Part shown: one piece after another, positions 16,588-24,919 of the stretch
Layout of the letters: each line of letters opens with the position of its first letter
How positions within the stretch are numbered: position 1 is the stretch's first letter
NCBI GenBank assembly: GCA_028286605.1
Contig: JAQBRE010000007.1
Location: 1-44,536 of the forward strand
Direction of reading: 5' to 3'
Length of the DNA stretch: 44,536 nucleotides
Origin: Parcubacteria group bacterium
Lineage (GTDB): Bacteria; Patescibacteriota; Minisyncoccia; Phycocordibacterales; Phycocordibacteraceae
Translations under genes and position numbers: made by a program
Notes under the pieces: model-generated
Databases searched by the model: none
The model's input: the letters and a program-made list of their open reading frames with translations, nothing else
What the model was told of the DNA's origin: nothing

Positions 16588-16651
16588 AGAAGTGTGTCTT
16601 TGGCAGAAGTATATCAGTTCGGTGTCTGAAACCTCAGGCGGCGCGGGCTGG

Positions 16652-16657
16652 TACAAT
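16652..16657 (+). promoter_or_regulatory. -10 box before the GT4 gene at 16666
   Basis: TACAAT, 8 nt, then ATG: leaderless-type spacing, about 40 nt from the divergent -10 at 16608-16613. Confidence 0.6.
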
Positions 16658-16665
16658 GAATATAT

Positions 16666-17733
16666 ATGCGGCTCTGCATAGCCACTCCTTTGTACCCGCC
16701 TGAACCTGGCGGCCCTGCTACCTATGCAAAAACGCTGGAAGAAGGCCTCCCTGCGCTCGGCTGGGAAGTATCCTTGGTTACATTCAGTGAGGTTCGGCAT
16801 CTGCCCAGCGGTATACGCCATATCGCGTACATGCTTCGCGTATTGAAGGCAGGCAAAGATGCAGACGTGATACTGGCACTTGATCCTGTTTCAGTAGGAT
16901 GGCCGGCGGCTATCGCCGCCGGCCTCATGCGCAAACCATTCGTCGTAAAGATCGTCGGCGATTTCGCCTGGGAGCAGGGCACGCAGCGTGCAGGTATAAC
17001 TGTGCCGCTCGATGTCTTCGCGCGTACGCGTCGCGTACCATTCTTCGTTTCCATTCTTCGCTCCGTGCAAGAATATGTCGCGCAGCACGCACGCACTATC
17101 ATCGTGCCAAGCATCTATCTGAAAAGTATCGTCACCGCATGGGGAATCGATCCAACGAAGATCGAAGTCGTATACAATGCGCTTTCTATCGATGAAGTAA
17201 TTCCTGAAAAAATACTTCCGCCACACACGATCGTTTCCGTCGCACGACTCGTACCATGGAAAGGAATGCGGGAACTTATCGATGCAGTCGCACAGGTGCG
17301 AAAAGAAGTACCGGATGCGACGCTCATTATTATTGGCGACGGACCGGAGCGTGCGGCACTGGAAGCGCATGCGCGCGACACCGCATCAGATTCTGTACAG
17401 TTCTTAGGCGCACTCTCGCACCCGGAGACCTTGGCCAATATGCGTGCAGCGAGCGTTTTTGCATTGAACTCAACGTACGAAGGTCTTTCACATGTCCTTA
17501 TCGAGGCGCTGCTGTTCGGTACACCGATCGTCGCAAGCGACGCAGGAGGTAACCCGGAACTCATTACGAACGAACAGAATGGTTTACTCGTACCAACGGG
17601 AGATACGCAGGCGCTCACGCAAGCGCTCGTACGTGCACTGCAGGGCCCCAAATTCTCTGCATCACCTGTGGTAGAACGTTTCGCGCTCCCGACGATGCTC
17701 AAAGAAACGAGTGCGATCCTTTCTCGCATATGA
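16666..17733 (+). CDS. Glycosyltransferase family 4
   Basis: A 355-residue GT-B enzyme. The N-terminus is MRLCIATPLYPPEPGGPATY with the glycine-rich acceptor loop. The donor domain has IVSVARLVPWKGMRELIDAV, IIGDGPER and the E-x7-E motif YEGLSHVLIEALLFG followed by PIVASDAGGNPE, all classic GT4. It overlaps the next gene by 4 nt (ATGA), starting a run of three coupled GT4 genes. A 10-bp perfect inverted repeat (16901-16924, loop TATC) lies within the coding sequence. Donor and acceptor unknown. Confidence 0.92.
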   Translation: MRLCIATPLYPPEPGGPATYAKTLEEGLPALGWEVSLVTFSEVRHLPSGIRHIAYMLRVLKAGKDADVILALDPVSVGWPAAIAAGLMRKPFVVKIVGDFAWEQGTQRAGITVPLDVFARTRRVPFFVSILRSVQEYVAQHARTIIVPSIYLKSIVTAWGIDPTKIEVVYNALSIDEVIPEKILPPHTIVSVARLVPWKGMRELIDAVAQVRKEVPDATLIIIGDGPERAALEAHARDTASDSVQFLGALSHPETLANMRAASVFALNSTYEGLSHVLIEALLFGTPIVASDAGGNPELITNEQNGLLVPTGDTQALTQALVRALQGPKFSASPVVERFALPTMLKETSAILSRI

Positions 17734-18869
17734 ACATCCTTTTCATATCTAACGACCCTGCGATCTTCGAAGAAGGAAGTGCAGTGCGCACCCGTATGCG
17801 TTCGTATGCAGATGAAGTAGCAAAGACGGGAGGCATGCTGCATATTCTTTCGCACGCTAAAAAACATATCGAAACATCTGATGGGCCACTCGTGCTGCAC
17901 GGTGTCGGCGGAAACAGATTGCTTGTGCTCCTTTCTATGCGAAGCCGTGCTCGCGCTCTTGTCCGAAAGGAAAATATAGCAATCGTGTCCGCACAAGATC
18001 CGTTCGAGCAGGGAAGGATAGCGCTGCACGCCGTGCGCGGTACGAACGCGAAGTTGCACATGCAACTGCACACGGATGCCTTTTCGCCTTGGTTCACGCG
18101 CGGCGGCATAGCCCGCAGCCCGCGCGTTCGTGTACCGTTCCTGAATCGGATACGAAAGCGTATCGCAGACCGCATCTTGCCGAAAGCCGACGGCATACGG
18201 GTCGTCTCGCAGCGTATCAAGGATTCACTTATTACCCGGTATGGCGAACGGATGCAAAAAGCAGTCGTGATTCCTATACACGTCGATACCGTCATCCCGC
18301 CGAAGGTGGCACTTCCGGAACCAGTGTTCCCGTTCTCGCTCATCAGCGTCAGTCGCCTTGAGCCCGAGAAGCGCATCGAGGATATCTTGTACGCGCTGGC
18401 GGGCCTGAAAGACTCATACCCTGCGGTGGGGCTGATGATAATTGGAAGCGGAAGTCAGCGAGAGCATCTGGAACAACTCACGAAGAAACTCGATATCGAA
18501 AGTCGTGTGCGGTTCCTTGGTGCGCGCGCAGACGCGCGCGGCCTCATGCAAAGCGCGCAGGCATATATACAAGCCAGCGCCTATGAAGGGTATGGCATCA
18601 CGCTCATCGAAGCAGCGCTCGCACGCATACCGATCATCACGACGGATGTCGGTATCGTCGGCGAAGTATTCAAGGGTAATGATTCTGTACTGGCTGCGCC
18701 GCCAGGCGATCCGGCGCAGCTGCTGTATCTTATCCGCCGTCTCGTTGAAGATTCATCTTTGCGCACTTCGCTTGCGATGCGCGCGGAAACGGTAGCAAAG
18801 GAACATCTTGCAGCTATGCATAGCGAACCGGCTGATATTATTGCAGATATGCTTCGCCTCGCTTTATGA
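17730..18869 (+). CDS. Glycosyltransferase family 4
   Basis: A 379-residue GT-B enzyme. The N-terminus MNILFISNDPAIFEEGSAVR shows the start of a Rossmann fold. The donor side has LISVSRLEPEKRIEDILYAL, IIGSGSQREHLEQL and the E-x7-E motif YEGYGITLIEAALAR followed by PIITTDVGIVGE. Translation is coupled by ATGA overlaps to the genes on both sides (17730-17733 and 18866-18869). Together the three GTs would add successive sugars to one glycan. Confidence 0.9.
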   Translation: MNILFISNDPAIFEEGSAVRTRMRSYADEVAKTGGMLHILSHAKKHIETSDGPLVLHGVGGNRLLVLLSMRSRARALVRKENIAIVSAQDPFEQGRIALHAVRGTNAKLHMQLHTDAFSPWFTRGGIARSPRVRVPFLNRIRKRIADRILPKADGIRVVSQRIKDSLITRYGERMQKAVVIPIHVDTVIPPKVALPEPVFPFSLISVSRLEPEKRIEDILYALAGLKDSYPAVGLMIIGSGSQREHLEQLTKKLDIESRVRFLGARADARGLMQSAQAYIQASAYEGYGITLIEAALARIPIITTDVGIVGEVFKGNDSVLAAPPGDPAQLLYLIRRLVEDSSLRTSLAMRAETVAKEHLAAMHSEPADIIADMLRLAL

Positions 18870-19891
18870 AATTCTTAATCGTATGTCAGGTCGTAGATAC
18901 GGAAGATCCAGTGCTGGGCTTCTTTCATGAATGGATTGCACGCCTCGCGCTGCGTTTTGAGAGCATCGCCGTTATTTGCTTGAAGGAAGGTGTGCACCAG
19001 CTACCAGGGAATGTACGAGTCTATTCTTTGGGCAAGGAGAAGGGCAGCGTGCCAGGGTTCATGTATGGGTTGCGATTCCTTTCACTGGCATGGAAGCTGC
19101 GTGCAGAATACGATCGCGTCTTCGTGCACATGAATCAGGAATACATCCTTATCGCGGGCTGGATGTGGGAAATCCTGAATAAGCCTGTCTATCTATGGCG
19201 TAATCACTATGCCGGTTCATGGCTGACAGATCTCGCTGCATCAACCTGCACGAAAGTCTTTTGCACATCGCAGCATTCCTATACCGCGAAGTATAAGAAG
19301 ACGGTATTGATGCCGGTGGGTGTTGATCTTGAGCTGTTCAGCATGAACAGAAATATCCGCCGCGAACCGCATTCAATATTGTTTCTGGCGCGCGTCTCTC
19401 CGTCTAAGCATCCCGACATTCTTATCGAAGCGCTCGGTGCACTGCTGAAGCGAAGCATCAGCTTCATTGCTTCGATATACGGATCGCCTCTCCCTGCGGA
19501 CATGGCGTATTACGGGAACCTTAAAGCACGTGCGGAATCGCTCGGACTGCATGATCGCGTACGTTTTTATCCAGGCGTTTCGCATGAGGAAGCCGCCGCA
19601 GTATTCAGCGCGCACGAAGTATTCGTGAACTGTTCACCCAGCGGCATGTTCGATAAGACGCTGTTCGAGGCAGCCGCTTGCGGCTGCCTCGTTATCGCCG
19701 CGAGCCAGGACTTCGCTGCGCAGGCAGGGCCGCAAGCATTCTTCAATGGAACCGCGGAAGATCTTGCTACGCATCTTGAATCGCTCCTGACCACGGAACC
19801 TGATTCTGACCTCAAGCAGAGGCTCACGGAGTCTGCCTCAGAGAACAGTCTGGATGCGCTTATGGGCCGTCTTGCTGCTGCGCTACAATAA
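18866..19891 (+). CDS. Glycosyltransferase family 4
   Basis: A 341-residue GT-B enzyme. The N-terminus is MKFLIVCQVVDTEDPVLGFF. The donor domain has SILFLARVSPSKHPDILIEA, YPGVSHEEAAAVFSAHEVFV and the variant E-x7-E region SPSGMFDKTLFEAAACG, where the first Glu is replaced by a Ser-Gly context. The change could alter catalysis or donor choice. A perfect 11-bp inverted repeat (19667-19690, 2-nt loop) lies in the same region. It ends on the -10 box of the next gene. Confidence 0.88.
   Translation: MKFLIVCQVVDTEDPVLGFFHEWIARLALRFESIAVICLKEGVHQLPGNVRVYSLGKEKGSVPGFMYGLRFLSLAWKLRAEYDRVFVHMNQEYILIAGWMWEILNKPVYLWRNHYAGSWLTDLAASTCTKVFCTSQHSYTAKYKKTVLMPVGVDLELFSMNRNIRREPHSILFLARVSPSKHPDILIEALGALLKRSISFIASIYGSPLPADMAYYGNLKARAESLGLHDRVRFYPGVSHEEAAAVFSAHEVFVNCSPSGMFDKTLFEAAACGCLVIAASQDFAAQAGPQAFFNGTAEDLATHLESLLTTEPDSDLKQRLTESASENSLDALMGRLAAALQ
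19884..19889 (+). promoter_or_regulatory. -10 box before the TylF-like gene
   Basis: TACAAT overlaps the last codons of the preceding gene, 6 nt before ATG. This internal promoter restarts leaderless transcription inside the operon. Confidence 0.55.
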
Positions 19892-19895
19892 CGGC

Positions 19896-20642
19896 ATGTC
19901 TTCCTATAAGAACCTTATAAAGCAGCTGCTTGCCGCGCGCGGTTATGAAATTCGGAAGATAGACGAACCGGATAGCGACCCTGCATTCAAGGTTGTTCAC
20001 GAAGCCGTGCGCGATGCCACCATGACCTCGCGCGAGCGCCAGCAGGCGCTCTATCAGGCAGTCAATTACATCGCAGACAATAATATTGAAGGCGACATCG
20101 TTGAGTGCGGCGTGTGGAAGGGAGGAAGCTCTATGATTTCTGCGCTCGCACTTAAGGCGAAGCATCAGACTGACAGAAAACTCTACTTGTATGACACCTT
20201 TGCAGGCATGTCTGCGCCGACTAAGGAAGATGTGAGTTTGCACGGTACGGCAGCGCAAGGGAAGTGGGAAGCGCTCGCAGACGGCGATAAGAATCTCTGG
20301 GATTATGCTTCGCTCAAAGAAGTGCAGGGTAATCTTGCGACGACAGGTTATCCAAAAGATAATCTCATCTTCGTGTCAGGAAAAGTGGAAGATACGATTC
20401 CTGCGACAATGCCAGAACGTATAGCAGTGCTCCGGCTTGATACTGATTGGTATGAGTCGACGAAGCATGAGCTTGAGCACCTGTTCCCGCTCCTTGTTCC
20501 AGGTGGCGTATTAATAATTGATGACTACGGCCATTGGCAGGGTGCTCGCCAGGCGGTCGACGAATACCTTGCGACGCAGCCGCCTATGTTCCTTGCGCGT
20601 ATCGATTACACAGGTCGGATCGGCATAAAGGCGAGGCTATGA
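19896..20642 (+). CDS. TylF/MycF-family O-methyltransferase
   Basis: A 248-residue SAM- and metal-dependent sugar O-methyltransferase of the macrocin methyltransferase type. Motif I is VECGVWKGGSS (69-79), followed by LYLYDTFAGMSAPT. VLRLDTDWYESTKHELEHLF (178-197) and IDDYGHWQGARQAVDEY carry the family's metal-binding Asp residues. Met at 19896 is chosen over an upstream frame start because TACAAT lies 6 nt before it. It overlaps the next methyltransferase by 4 nt (ATGA). Likely O-methylates a glycan sugar. Confidence 0.9.
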   Translation: MSSYKNLIKQLLAARGYEIRKIDEPDSDPAFKVVHEAVRDATMTSRERQQALYQAVNYIADNNIEGDIVECGVWKGGSSMISALALKAKHQTDRKLYLYDTFAGMSAPTKEDVSLHGTAAQGKWEALADGDKNLWDYASLKEVQGNLATTGYPKDNLIFVSGKVEDTIPATMPERIAVLRLDTDWYESTKHELEHLFPLLVPGGVLIIDDYGHWQGARQAVDEYLATQPPMFLARIDYTGRIGIKARL

Positions 20643-21277
20643 GAACCCGAAGTACGATTTCCTGTATCTGGAGCGGACAAACGTTGCTACGCATCCGCAT
20701 GAACCGCGCTTTCAGCGCGTTCACCCTTTCGGGAAAGACTATCGACGTAGGCGGCGGCCATCATCCTGATTACTTCGACTACTTTCAGCAGGAACCTGGC
20801 ACGCAGATCGAAGCACTCGATGCATCGCTTTCAGGTATCGATTTCGAAACCGATGCGCTTCCGTATGCAGACGCATCGATAGATACGATTATCTGTGCGA
20901 ATGTGCTTGAACACATATTCAACTATCAGCACCTCACAAATGAGATGCAGCGCATCCTGAAACCGAGTGGCCAGCTCATCGGCTTCGTACCATTTTTACA
21001 GCAGTATCATCCAGATCCGAATGATTATTTCCGCTACACGCGTACGGCGCTCGAACGAATCCTGCATCATGCAGGATTCAATACGGTACAGGTAAGGGAA
21101 GTAGGCGGCGGGCCGTTCCTGGTTAACTACAATATTCTCATGCTTTCGTTGCCGCGTATCCTGCGCGTGCTCCTGTATCCACTCCATAGTGCGCTCGACG
21201 TGGTCTTTCTGAGCCTTCGGCCGGGAGCCGCGAAGCGGCTCCCGCTGGGCTTCACGTTCAGCGCTACTATTTCCTAA
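20639..21277 (+). CDS. Class I SAM-dependent methyltransferase
   Basis: A 212-residue methyltransferase of the Methyltransf_11 type. Motif I is atypical: KTIDVGGGHHPDYF (about residues 33-46). LPYADASIDTIICANVLEHI and MQRILKPSGQLIGFVPFLQQ then match motifs II-III. The C-terminus holds a hydrophobic segment that may be membrane-associated (LMLSLPRILRVLLYPLHSAL). Its start codon lies inside the stop of the TylF-like gene (ATGA), so translation is coupled. A perfect 10-bp inverted repeat with a GAA loop (21222-21244) lies near its end. It is followed closely by a broken methyltransferase of the same superfamily. Confidence 0.85.
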   Translation: MRTRSTISCIWSGQTLLRIRMNRAFSAFTLSGKTIDVGGGHHPDYFDYFQQEPGTQIEALDASLSGIDFETDALPYADASIDTIICANVLEHIFNYQHLTNEMQRILKPSGQLIGFVPFLQQYHPDPNDYFRYTRTALERILHHAGFNTVQVREVGGGPFLVNYNILMLSLPRILRVLLYPLHSALDVVFLSLRPGAAKRLPLGFTFSATIS

Positions 21278-21282
21278 AGTGC

Positions 21283-21288
21283 TAGAAT
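21283..21288 (+). promoter_or_regulatory. -10 box before the interrupted methyltransferase
   Basis: TAGAAT, 7 nt, then ATG at 21296 (leaderless-type spacing). Confidence 0.55.
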
Positions 21289-21295
21289 GCCTGGT

Positions 21296-21961
21296 ATGAC
21301 TGTCTCGGATCGTGATCTTCCAGCGCACAAGCGTGCGCTCGTTGCATTCATGCGTGCGCTCCCGCAGGGAGCGCACCTTCTCGATATAGGCTGCGGTTCA
21401 GGAAAAGCTATACGCTGGCTGCATAGCATACGCCCCGACGTCATCATTTCGGGAATGGATATAAATGATAATCAAGAATACATGCCAGCTGGCGTTGTCT
21501 TCAAGTAAGGCTCGGTCGACGATCTGGCTGCAATGTACGCAGCCGATTCGTTTGATGCGGTCATCTGTCAGCATGTGATCGAGCATCTCGTAAATCCGGT
21601 CCCAATGATCGAAGGCATCAAGATGATCCTGAAGAAAGGAGGGAAGCTCTATTTGGAGACGCCGAACTGGACGCGTCTCTTCGTTCCGTTCTCGCATCTG
21701 TATTTCTGGGGAGATTACACTCATATCCATCCATACTCGGTTTCGACGATGTATCGAATGTTCAATGATTTCGATATGCAGGCACGCGCGTGGAGCGTCT
21801 CCTCATGCACGTGGTTTCCGAAGCGCGTAGCCAAGGATTTTTCGAAAAGTACAGCAGATAAGCTTCCACTATATGACGGACGTGGATTCTTTTCTCGTTC
21901 CTTTGCGCGCCTTATTAATCCGTTGCTGCACGATATCCTTATCGCGATTGCAGAGAAATAA
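21296..21961 (+). pseudogene. Class I SAM methyltransferase interrupted by an in-frame UAA
   Basis: Codons 1-70 encode a normal methyltransferase start (HLLDIGCGSGKAIRWLHSI, GMDINDN, GVVFK). Codon 71 is TAA (21506-21508). The same frame continues without other stops to 21961 with GSVDDLAAMYAADSFDAVIC, HVIEHLVNPVPMIEG and LKKGGKLYLETPNW, which are motifs II-III of the same domain. No frameshift is needed. In this family a Q or similar residue before GSVDDL would be natural, so CAA to TAA (one C to T change) explains the stop. Intact flanks suggest a very recent mutation, a strain variant or a base-call error. Readthrough is less likely. Confidence 0.85.
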
Positions 21962-21978
21962 TCTCTAGAAAAGAATTA

Positions 21979-23253
21979 TTAAGGTATAAGGTCACCCCGT
22001 AAGTAACTGCCTGCCTGAATTGCCGTGCCCCCGCTAGACGCAGTTGCTTGCGCCCACTTCAATTGAACGTCACCGACAGTTCCTGCTGTGAATACTGTTC
22101 CAGCCAAGTGAATCGGACTAGAAGTATTGGGAACTGGAATTACTATGCGCGAGCTAGTGCTACTAGCCATGATCACTCCTTGGCTGGAGCCACTCTGATA
22201 TCCAATTGTGAGAATTGCTCCTGCTGGAGCGCTAAATTCAATAACCAAATCAGCAGATGAGCTGGCAATCGCGAAAAGCTCGCCGTCAATAATGTATCCA
22301 ACGCTAGGTTGAAGGTTTTGTAGAACTAGAGTGTTGTCGTTTGTTGGAGTCGTAGAATTCGTAACGACCTGATCACTAGTCTTTGCCACCTTGGTAATTG
22401 TGTTAAGTGGTGTGGTATAGCTGATAATCACTATTCCTGATCCACCAGAACCACCCGCTGAAGTTCCTCCGCCGTTACCGCCACCCCCACCGCCCGTATT
22501 TGCTGTAGCATTTTGTCCGGCTGCGCCCGTGGCTCCGTTTCCTCCACCCCCGACACCGCCGCTGCCCGAGGTTACTGATCCGCCACCGCCCCCACCGCCA
22601 GCATAGTAAACCGTACTGCCGCTGATGCTCGAAGAGAGACCGTCACCACCATTTCCCGCAACGCCACTCGGCGAACCATTTTGACCTGCTGTGTTCGCGC
22701 CGCCACCGCCACCTGCGCCGTTTGCATTTCCGCCTGGCGTTCCGCCATCATGACCCTGGCCTGGTGTACCTGCGCCACCATTATTATAGGCTGAACCATT
22801 TGAGTTTCCGCCACCACCTGAACCGCCCGGATTAGTAACTGCACCACCACCAATTGCGGTCATAATGGAACCTAAAGAGGAATTACCGCCGTCATTATTT
22901 CCACCGCCCGCCCCGCCCGAACCAACTGTTATTGGATATGATGTTGCACTAACGTGCAGGCTCGTCGTTGCTAAAAAACCACCAGCACCACCTCCTGCAC
23001 CATTGATATCATCTTCACCGCTACCACCCCCGGCCACGACCAGGGCAGAAACCGTTCCACTACCAACACCACTACAATCAAACGTTCCGCTTGAAGTGAA
23101 TGTATGTATCGTATTACCGCCCGAATGCGTAATTGTGCCTCCGATACATTCAGTAGTGAATGCCAAAGCCGGGCTAGTACCAAGAGTCCAGAACAATACA
23201 ACTATAAATAATGGCGAGAGAACCCTCCCCGTGAATATTGTATGTTTTTTCAT
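21979..23253 (-). CDS. Secreted glycine-rich protein with phage-tail-like C-terminal domain
   Basis: A 424-residue protein. The signal peptide is about residues 1-31, ending SPALAF. HSGGNTIHTFTSSGTFDCSG leads into a ~190-residue glycine-rich region (runs of GGGGG with N, S, A), then GIVIISYTTP. The C-terminal ~120 residues (DNTLVLQNLQPSVGYIIDGE, ADLVIEFSAPAGA, DVQLKWAQATASSGGTAIQA, GSYLRGDLI) follow a beta pattern I associate with environmental phage structural and tail proteins. There is no membrane anchor at the C-terminus. The -10 TAAAAT (minus strand, 23260-23265) lies 6 nt before ATG. It could be a surface fibre or a domesticated phage-like module. Confidence 0.75.
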   Translation of the reverse strand: MKKHTIFTGRVLSPLFIVVLFWTLGTSPALAFTTECIGGTITHSGGNTIHTFTSSGTFDCSGVGSGTVSALVVAGGGSGEDDINGAGGGAGGFLATTSLHVSATSYPITVGSGGAGGGNNDGGNSSLGSIMTAIGGGAVTNPGGSGGGGNSNGSAYNNGGAGTPGQGHDGGTPGGNANGAGGGGGANTAGQNGSPSGVAGNGGDGLSSSISGSTVYYAGGGGGGGSVTSGSGGVGGGGNGATGAAGQNATANTGGGGGGNGGGTSAGGSGGSGIVIISYTTPLNTITKVAKTSDQVVTNSTTPTNDNTLVLQNLQPSVGYIIDGELFAIASSSADLVIEFSAPAGAILTIGYQSGSSQGVIMASSTSSRIVIPVPNTSSPIHLAGTVFTAGTVGDVQLKWAQATASSGGTAIQAGSYLRGDLIP

Positions 23254-23259
23254 GCCTAC

Positions 23260-23265
23260 ATTTTA
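23260..23265 (-). promoter_or_regulatory. -10 box of the glycine-rich protein gene
   Basis: TAAAAT on the minus strand, 6 nt, then ATG. Confidence 0.55.
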
Positions 23266-23318
23266 GCTCCGTTACTAGTCGTTTTATCTAAGGGGGTGGA
23301 TAAAGATTCCCCACATAG

Positions 23319-23324
23319 TAGAGT
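23319..23324 (+). promoter_or_regulatory. -10 box before the gene at 23333
   Basis: TAGAGT, 8 nt, then ATG. It starts the second half of the glycan locus. Confidence 0.45.
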
Positions 23325-23332
23325 GTATCGAC

Positions 23333-24049
23333 ATGCACGCTTTCTTGAACGACTCGAAGAATAAGGAGCATGCGCTCGAACGAGCGCATGCTCAGCCTGT
23401 CAGCAAAGAGGGTATAGATTATTTTTCATACGAAGATACGCTTGGCATACCCAAAGAAGTAGGATATTGGGAAGATGTAATACTTGGCGAACTTCCGACA
23501 GAAGATGCGAAGGTCTTTCCCGCCGAGTTCCTGAAAGCGGTGCCAGTCGGCGCAGATCTTTCAACGCTTCCGGCGCGCTTCATGCTGTGGCAGTTCGAAG
23601 ATGCTCGTTATGGACTTAAGAATATCCGTGCAGTTCGGAAAGATGCTGTACTCATGGGGTTCTGCGATGAACTCGCTGCGCTGTATCGCAGGGAAATTGG
23701 CGGGACACCGATAGCTCCTCAGGAATTGCAGGAGCTGTTCGATCGCACCGCTGCTGCATGGGCAGTGATCGGCGACCGCCAGCGCATCGCTTCCATGCGC
23801 TTCGCACGCAAATGGGCATGGCTCGGCGCACGCAAATGGGCATGGATTCCTATCAAGGGATGGACCAGTACCTGGAAATGGCTTCTCGCTGCGACGCGCA
23901 ACCGCGCGCGCAGTGGAGCGACCATCATGCTACTTTCCTGGGCAGACGCGTTCAAGTGGATCAGGCCGTGGGAATCGTCCGCACAACGGGTAAGAATAGG
24001 TAAGGCGTGGTTCCTTTCAGCCTTGCAAACTGCGTTTACAAGAGCCTGA
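23333..24049 (+). CDS. Hypothetical Trp-rich protein in glycan locus
   Basis: A 238-residue protein with no recognised family. The N-terminal half is acidic and soluble (YFSYEDTLGIPKEVGYWEDV). The C-terminal ~85 residues are rich in Trp, Arg and Lys (RKWAWLGARKWAWIPIKGW, STWKWLLAAT, WADAFKWI), which looks amphipathic and able to bind a membrane. An exact 19-bp direct repeat (23803-23821 and 23827-23845, period 24) duplicates the peptide ARKWAW. A perfect 13-bp inverted repeat sits at the 5' end (23366-23393). Position in the locus suggests a role in glycan assembly, but this is only context. Confidence 0.65.
   Translation: MHAFLNDSKNKEHALERAHAQPVSKEGIDYFSYEDTLGIPKEVGYWEDVILGELPTEDAKVFPAEFLKAVPVGADLSTLPARFMLWQFEDARYGLKNIRAVRKDAVLMGFCDELAALYRREIGGTPIAPQELQELFDRTAAAWAVIGDRQRIASMRFARKWAWLGARKWAWIPIKGWTSTWKWLLAATRNRARSGATIMLLSWADAFKWIRPWESSAQRVRIGKAWFLSALQTAFTRA
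23366..23393. repeat. Perfect intragenic inverted repeat, 2-nt spacer
   Basis: Thirteen bases (23366-23378) are exactly complementary to 23381-23393 with AA between them. It lies 34 nt into the coding sequence of the gene at 23333. Confidence 0.9.
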
Positions 24050-24080
24050 AATAAGGATAAAATCCAACCAAATAAGCTCT

Positions 24081-24917
24081 ATGAACGTCAACATCGTCAA
24101 CTATGAAATGGCCTTCGTAAACGGCATTCTGAGCAAGTTCGCCTGGAAGATGAACGAGGAGTTGGAAAAGATGGGCATAAAGAGCGTCGTCACGGATGCT
24201 CCCGATCCTAAATACGATATAAATCATCATATTATTTATTTCGGGTATAAGCATGTCGATTCCTTGAATACAGTGATGATTACGCATCTGAATACTGAAG
24301 AAAAGATCGAACGGCTCCGCGAGGTCATGAAGACCGCAGATGTTGGCGTGTGCATGGCACAACAGACGATCGACGAGCTCGTCGCGCAAGGATTCGACGG
24401 AAGCAAGCTCAAATATGCGGTGCCGGCTGCCGGCGATGAGAAGCTGCCGATTCCGATTACTATACTCACGAATGTGTATCCGGACGGTGTGAAGCGCGAG
24501 ACGATGCTGAACGAGCTCGCGAAGGTAATTAATCCTGAACGATTTATCTTTCGTATAATGGGAAAAAATTGGGATGTCGATGCGCTACGCGCACTCGGTC
24601 TCAATATTGAATACCATTCGGAATTCGATAGAGAGGTACAGAATAATTTCCTCATAAATTCTAAATACAATCTGTACTTTGGCCTTGATCAAGGCTCGAT
24701 GGCAGTACTCGATGCTATTAACGCTGGCTTGCAAATCATTGCACCGCTCGATGGCTTCCAAAATCATTCTGGCGTCGATTTCCCGTTCACGACGCAGGAA
24801 GAGCTTAATGCCATATTCCTCAAGCTGCAGGAATTTCCACTTAAGGACTGGACGTGGGAGCACTACACTAAGAAGCATGTAGAGATCTGGAAGGAACTCA
24901 TGCAAGAAAAGACATAA
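24081..24917 (+). CDS. Glycosyltransferase-like protein (short GT-B)
   Basis: A 278-residue protein. The N-terminus MNVNIVNYEMAFVNGILSKF lacks a full GT4 acceptor domain, while the C-terminal half looks like a GT-B donor domain: ERFIFRIMGKNWDVDALRAL, then YNLYFGLDQGSMAVLDAINA and GLQIIAPLDGF, the latter in the position of the E-x7-E/P-x-x-A region. Canonical catalytic Glu residues are not obvious. It lies 2 nt before the next gene, so the two are co-transcribed. It could be an unusual transferase or an inactive partner. Confidence 0.65.
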   Translation: MNVNIVNYEMAFVNGILSKFAWKMNEELEKMGIKSVVTDAPDPKYDINHHIIYFGYKHVDSLNTVMITHLNTEEKIERLREVMKTADVGVCMAQQTIDELVAQGFDGSKLKYAVPAAGDEKLPIPITILTNVYPDGVKRETMLNELAKVINPERFIFRIMGKNWDVDALRALGLNIEYHSEFDREVQNNFLINSKYNLYFGLDQGSMAVLDAINAGLQIIAPLDGFQNHSGVDFPFTTQEELNAIFLKLQEFPLKDWTWEHYTKKHVEIWKELMQEKT

Positions 24918-24919
24918 TT

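Noticed and set aside
16588-16821. N-terminal extension of the FkbM methyltransferase
   Set aside because: The extra 78 codons have no domain character and would overlap the divergent GT4 gene; a promoter and Met at 16587 explain the start better.
18521-18541. GCGCGCGCAGACGCGCGCG as a functional hairpin
   Set aside because: It is a low-complexity GC alternation in coding sequence; the pairing register is ambiguous, so it was left out of the inverted-repeat list.
21506-21508. Recoding or selenocysteine-like use of the internal stop
   Set aside because: The codon is UAA, not UGA; no recoding of UAA is known in this lineage and no recoding structure is seen. A point mutation or error is simpler.
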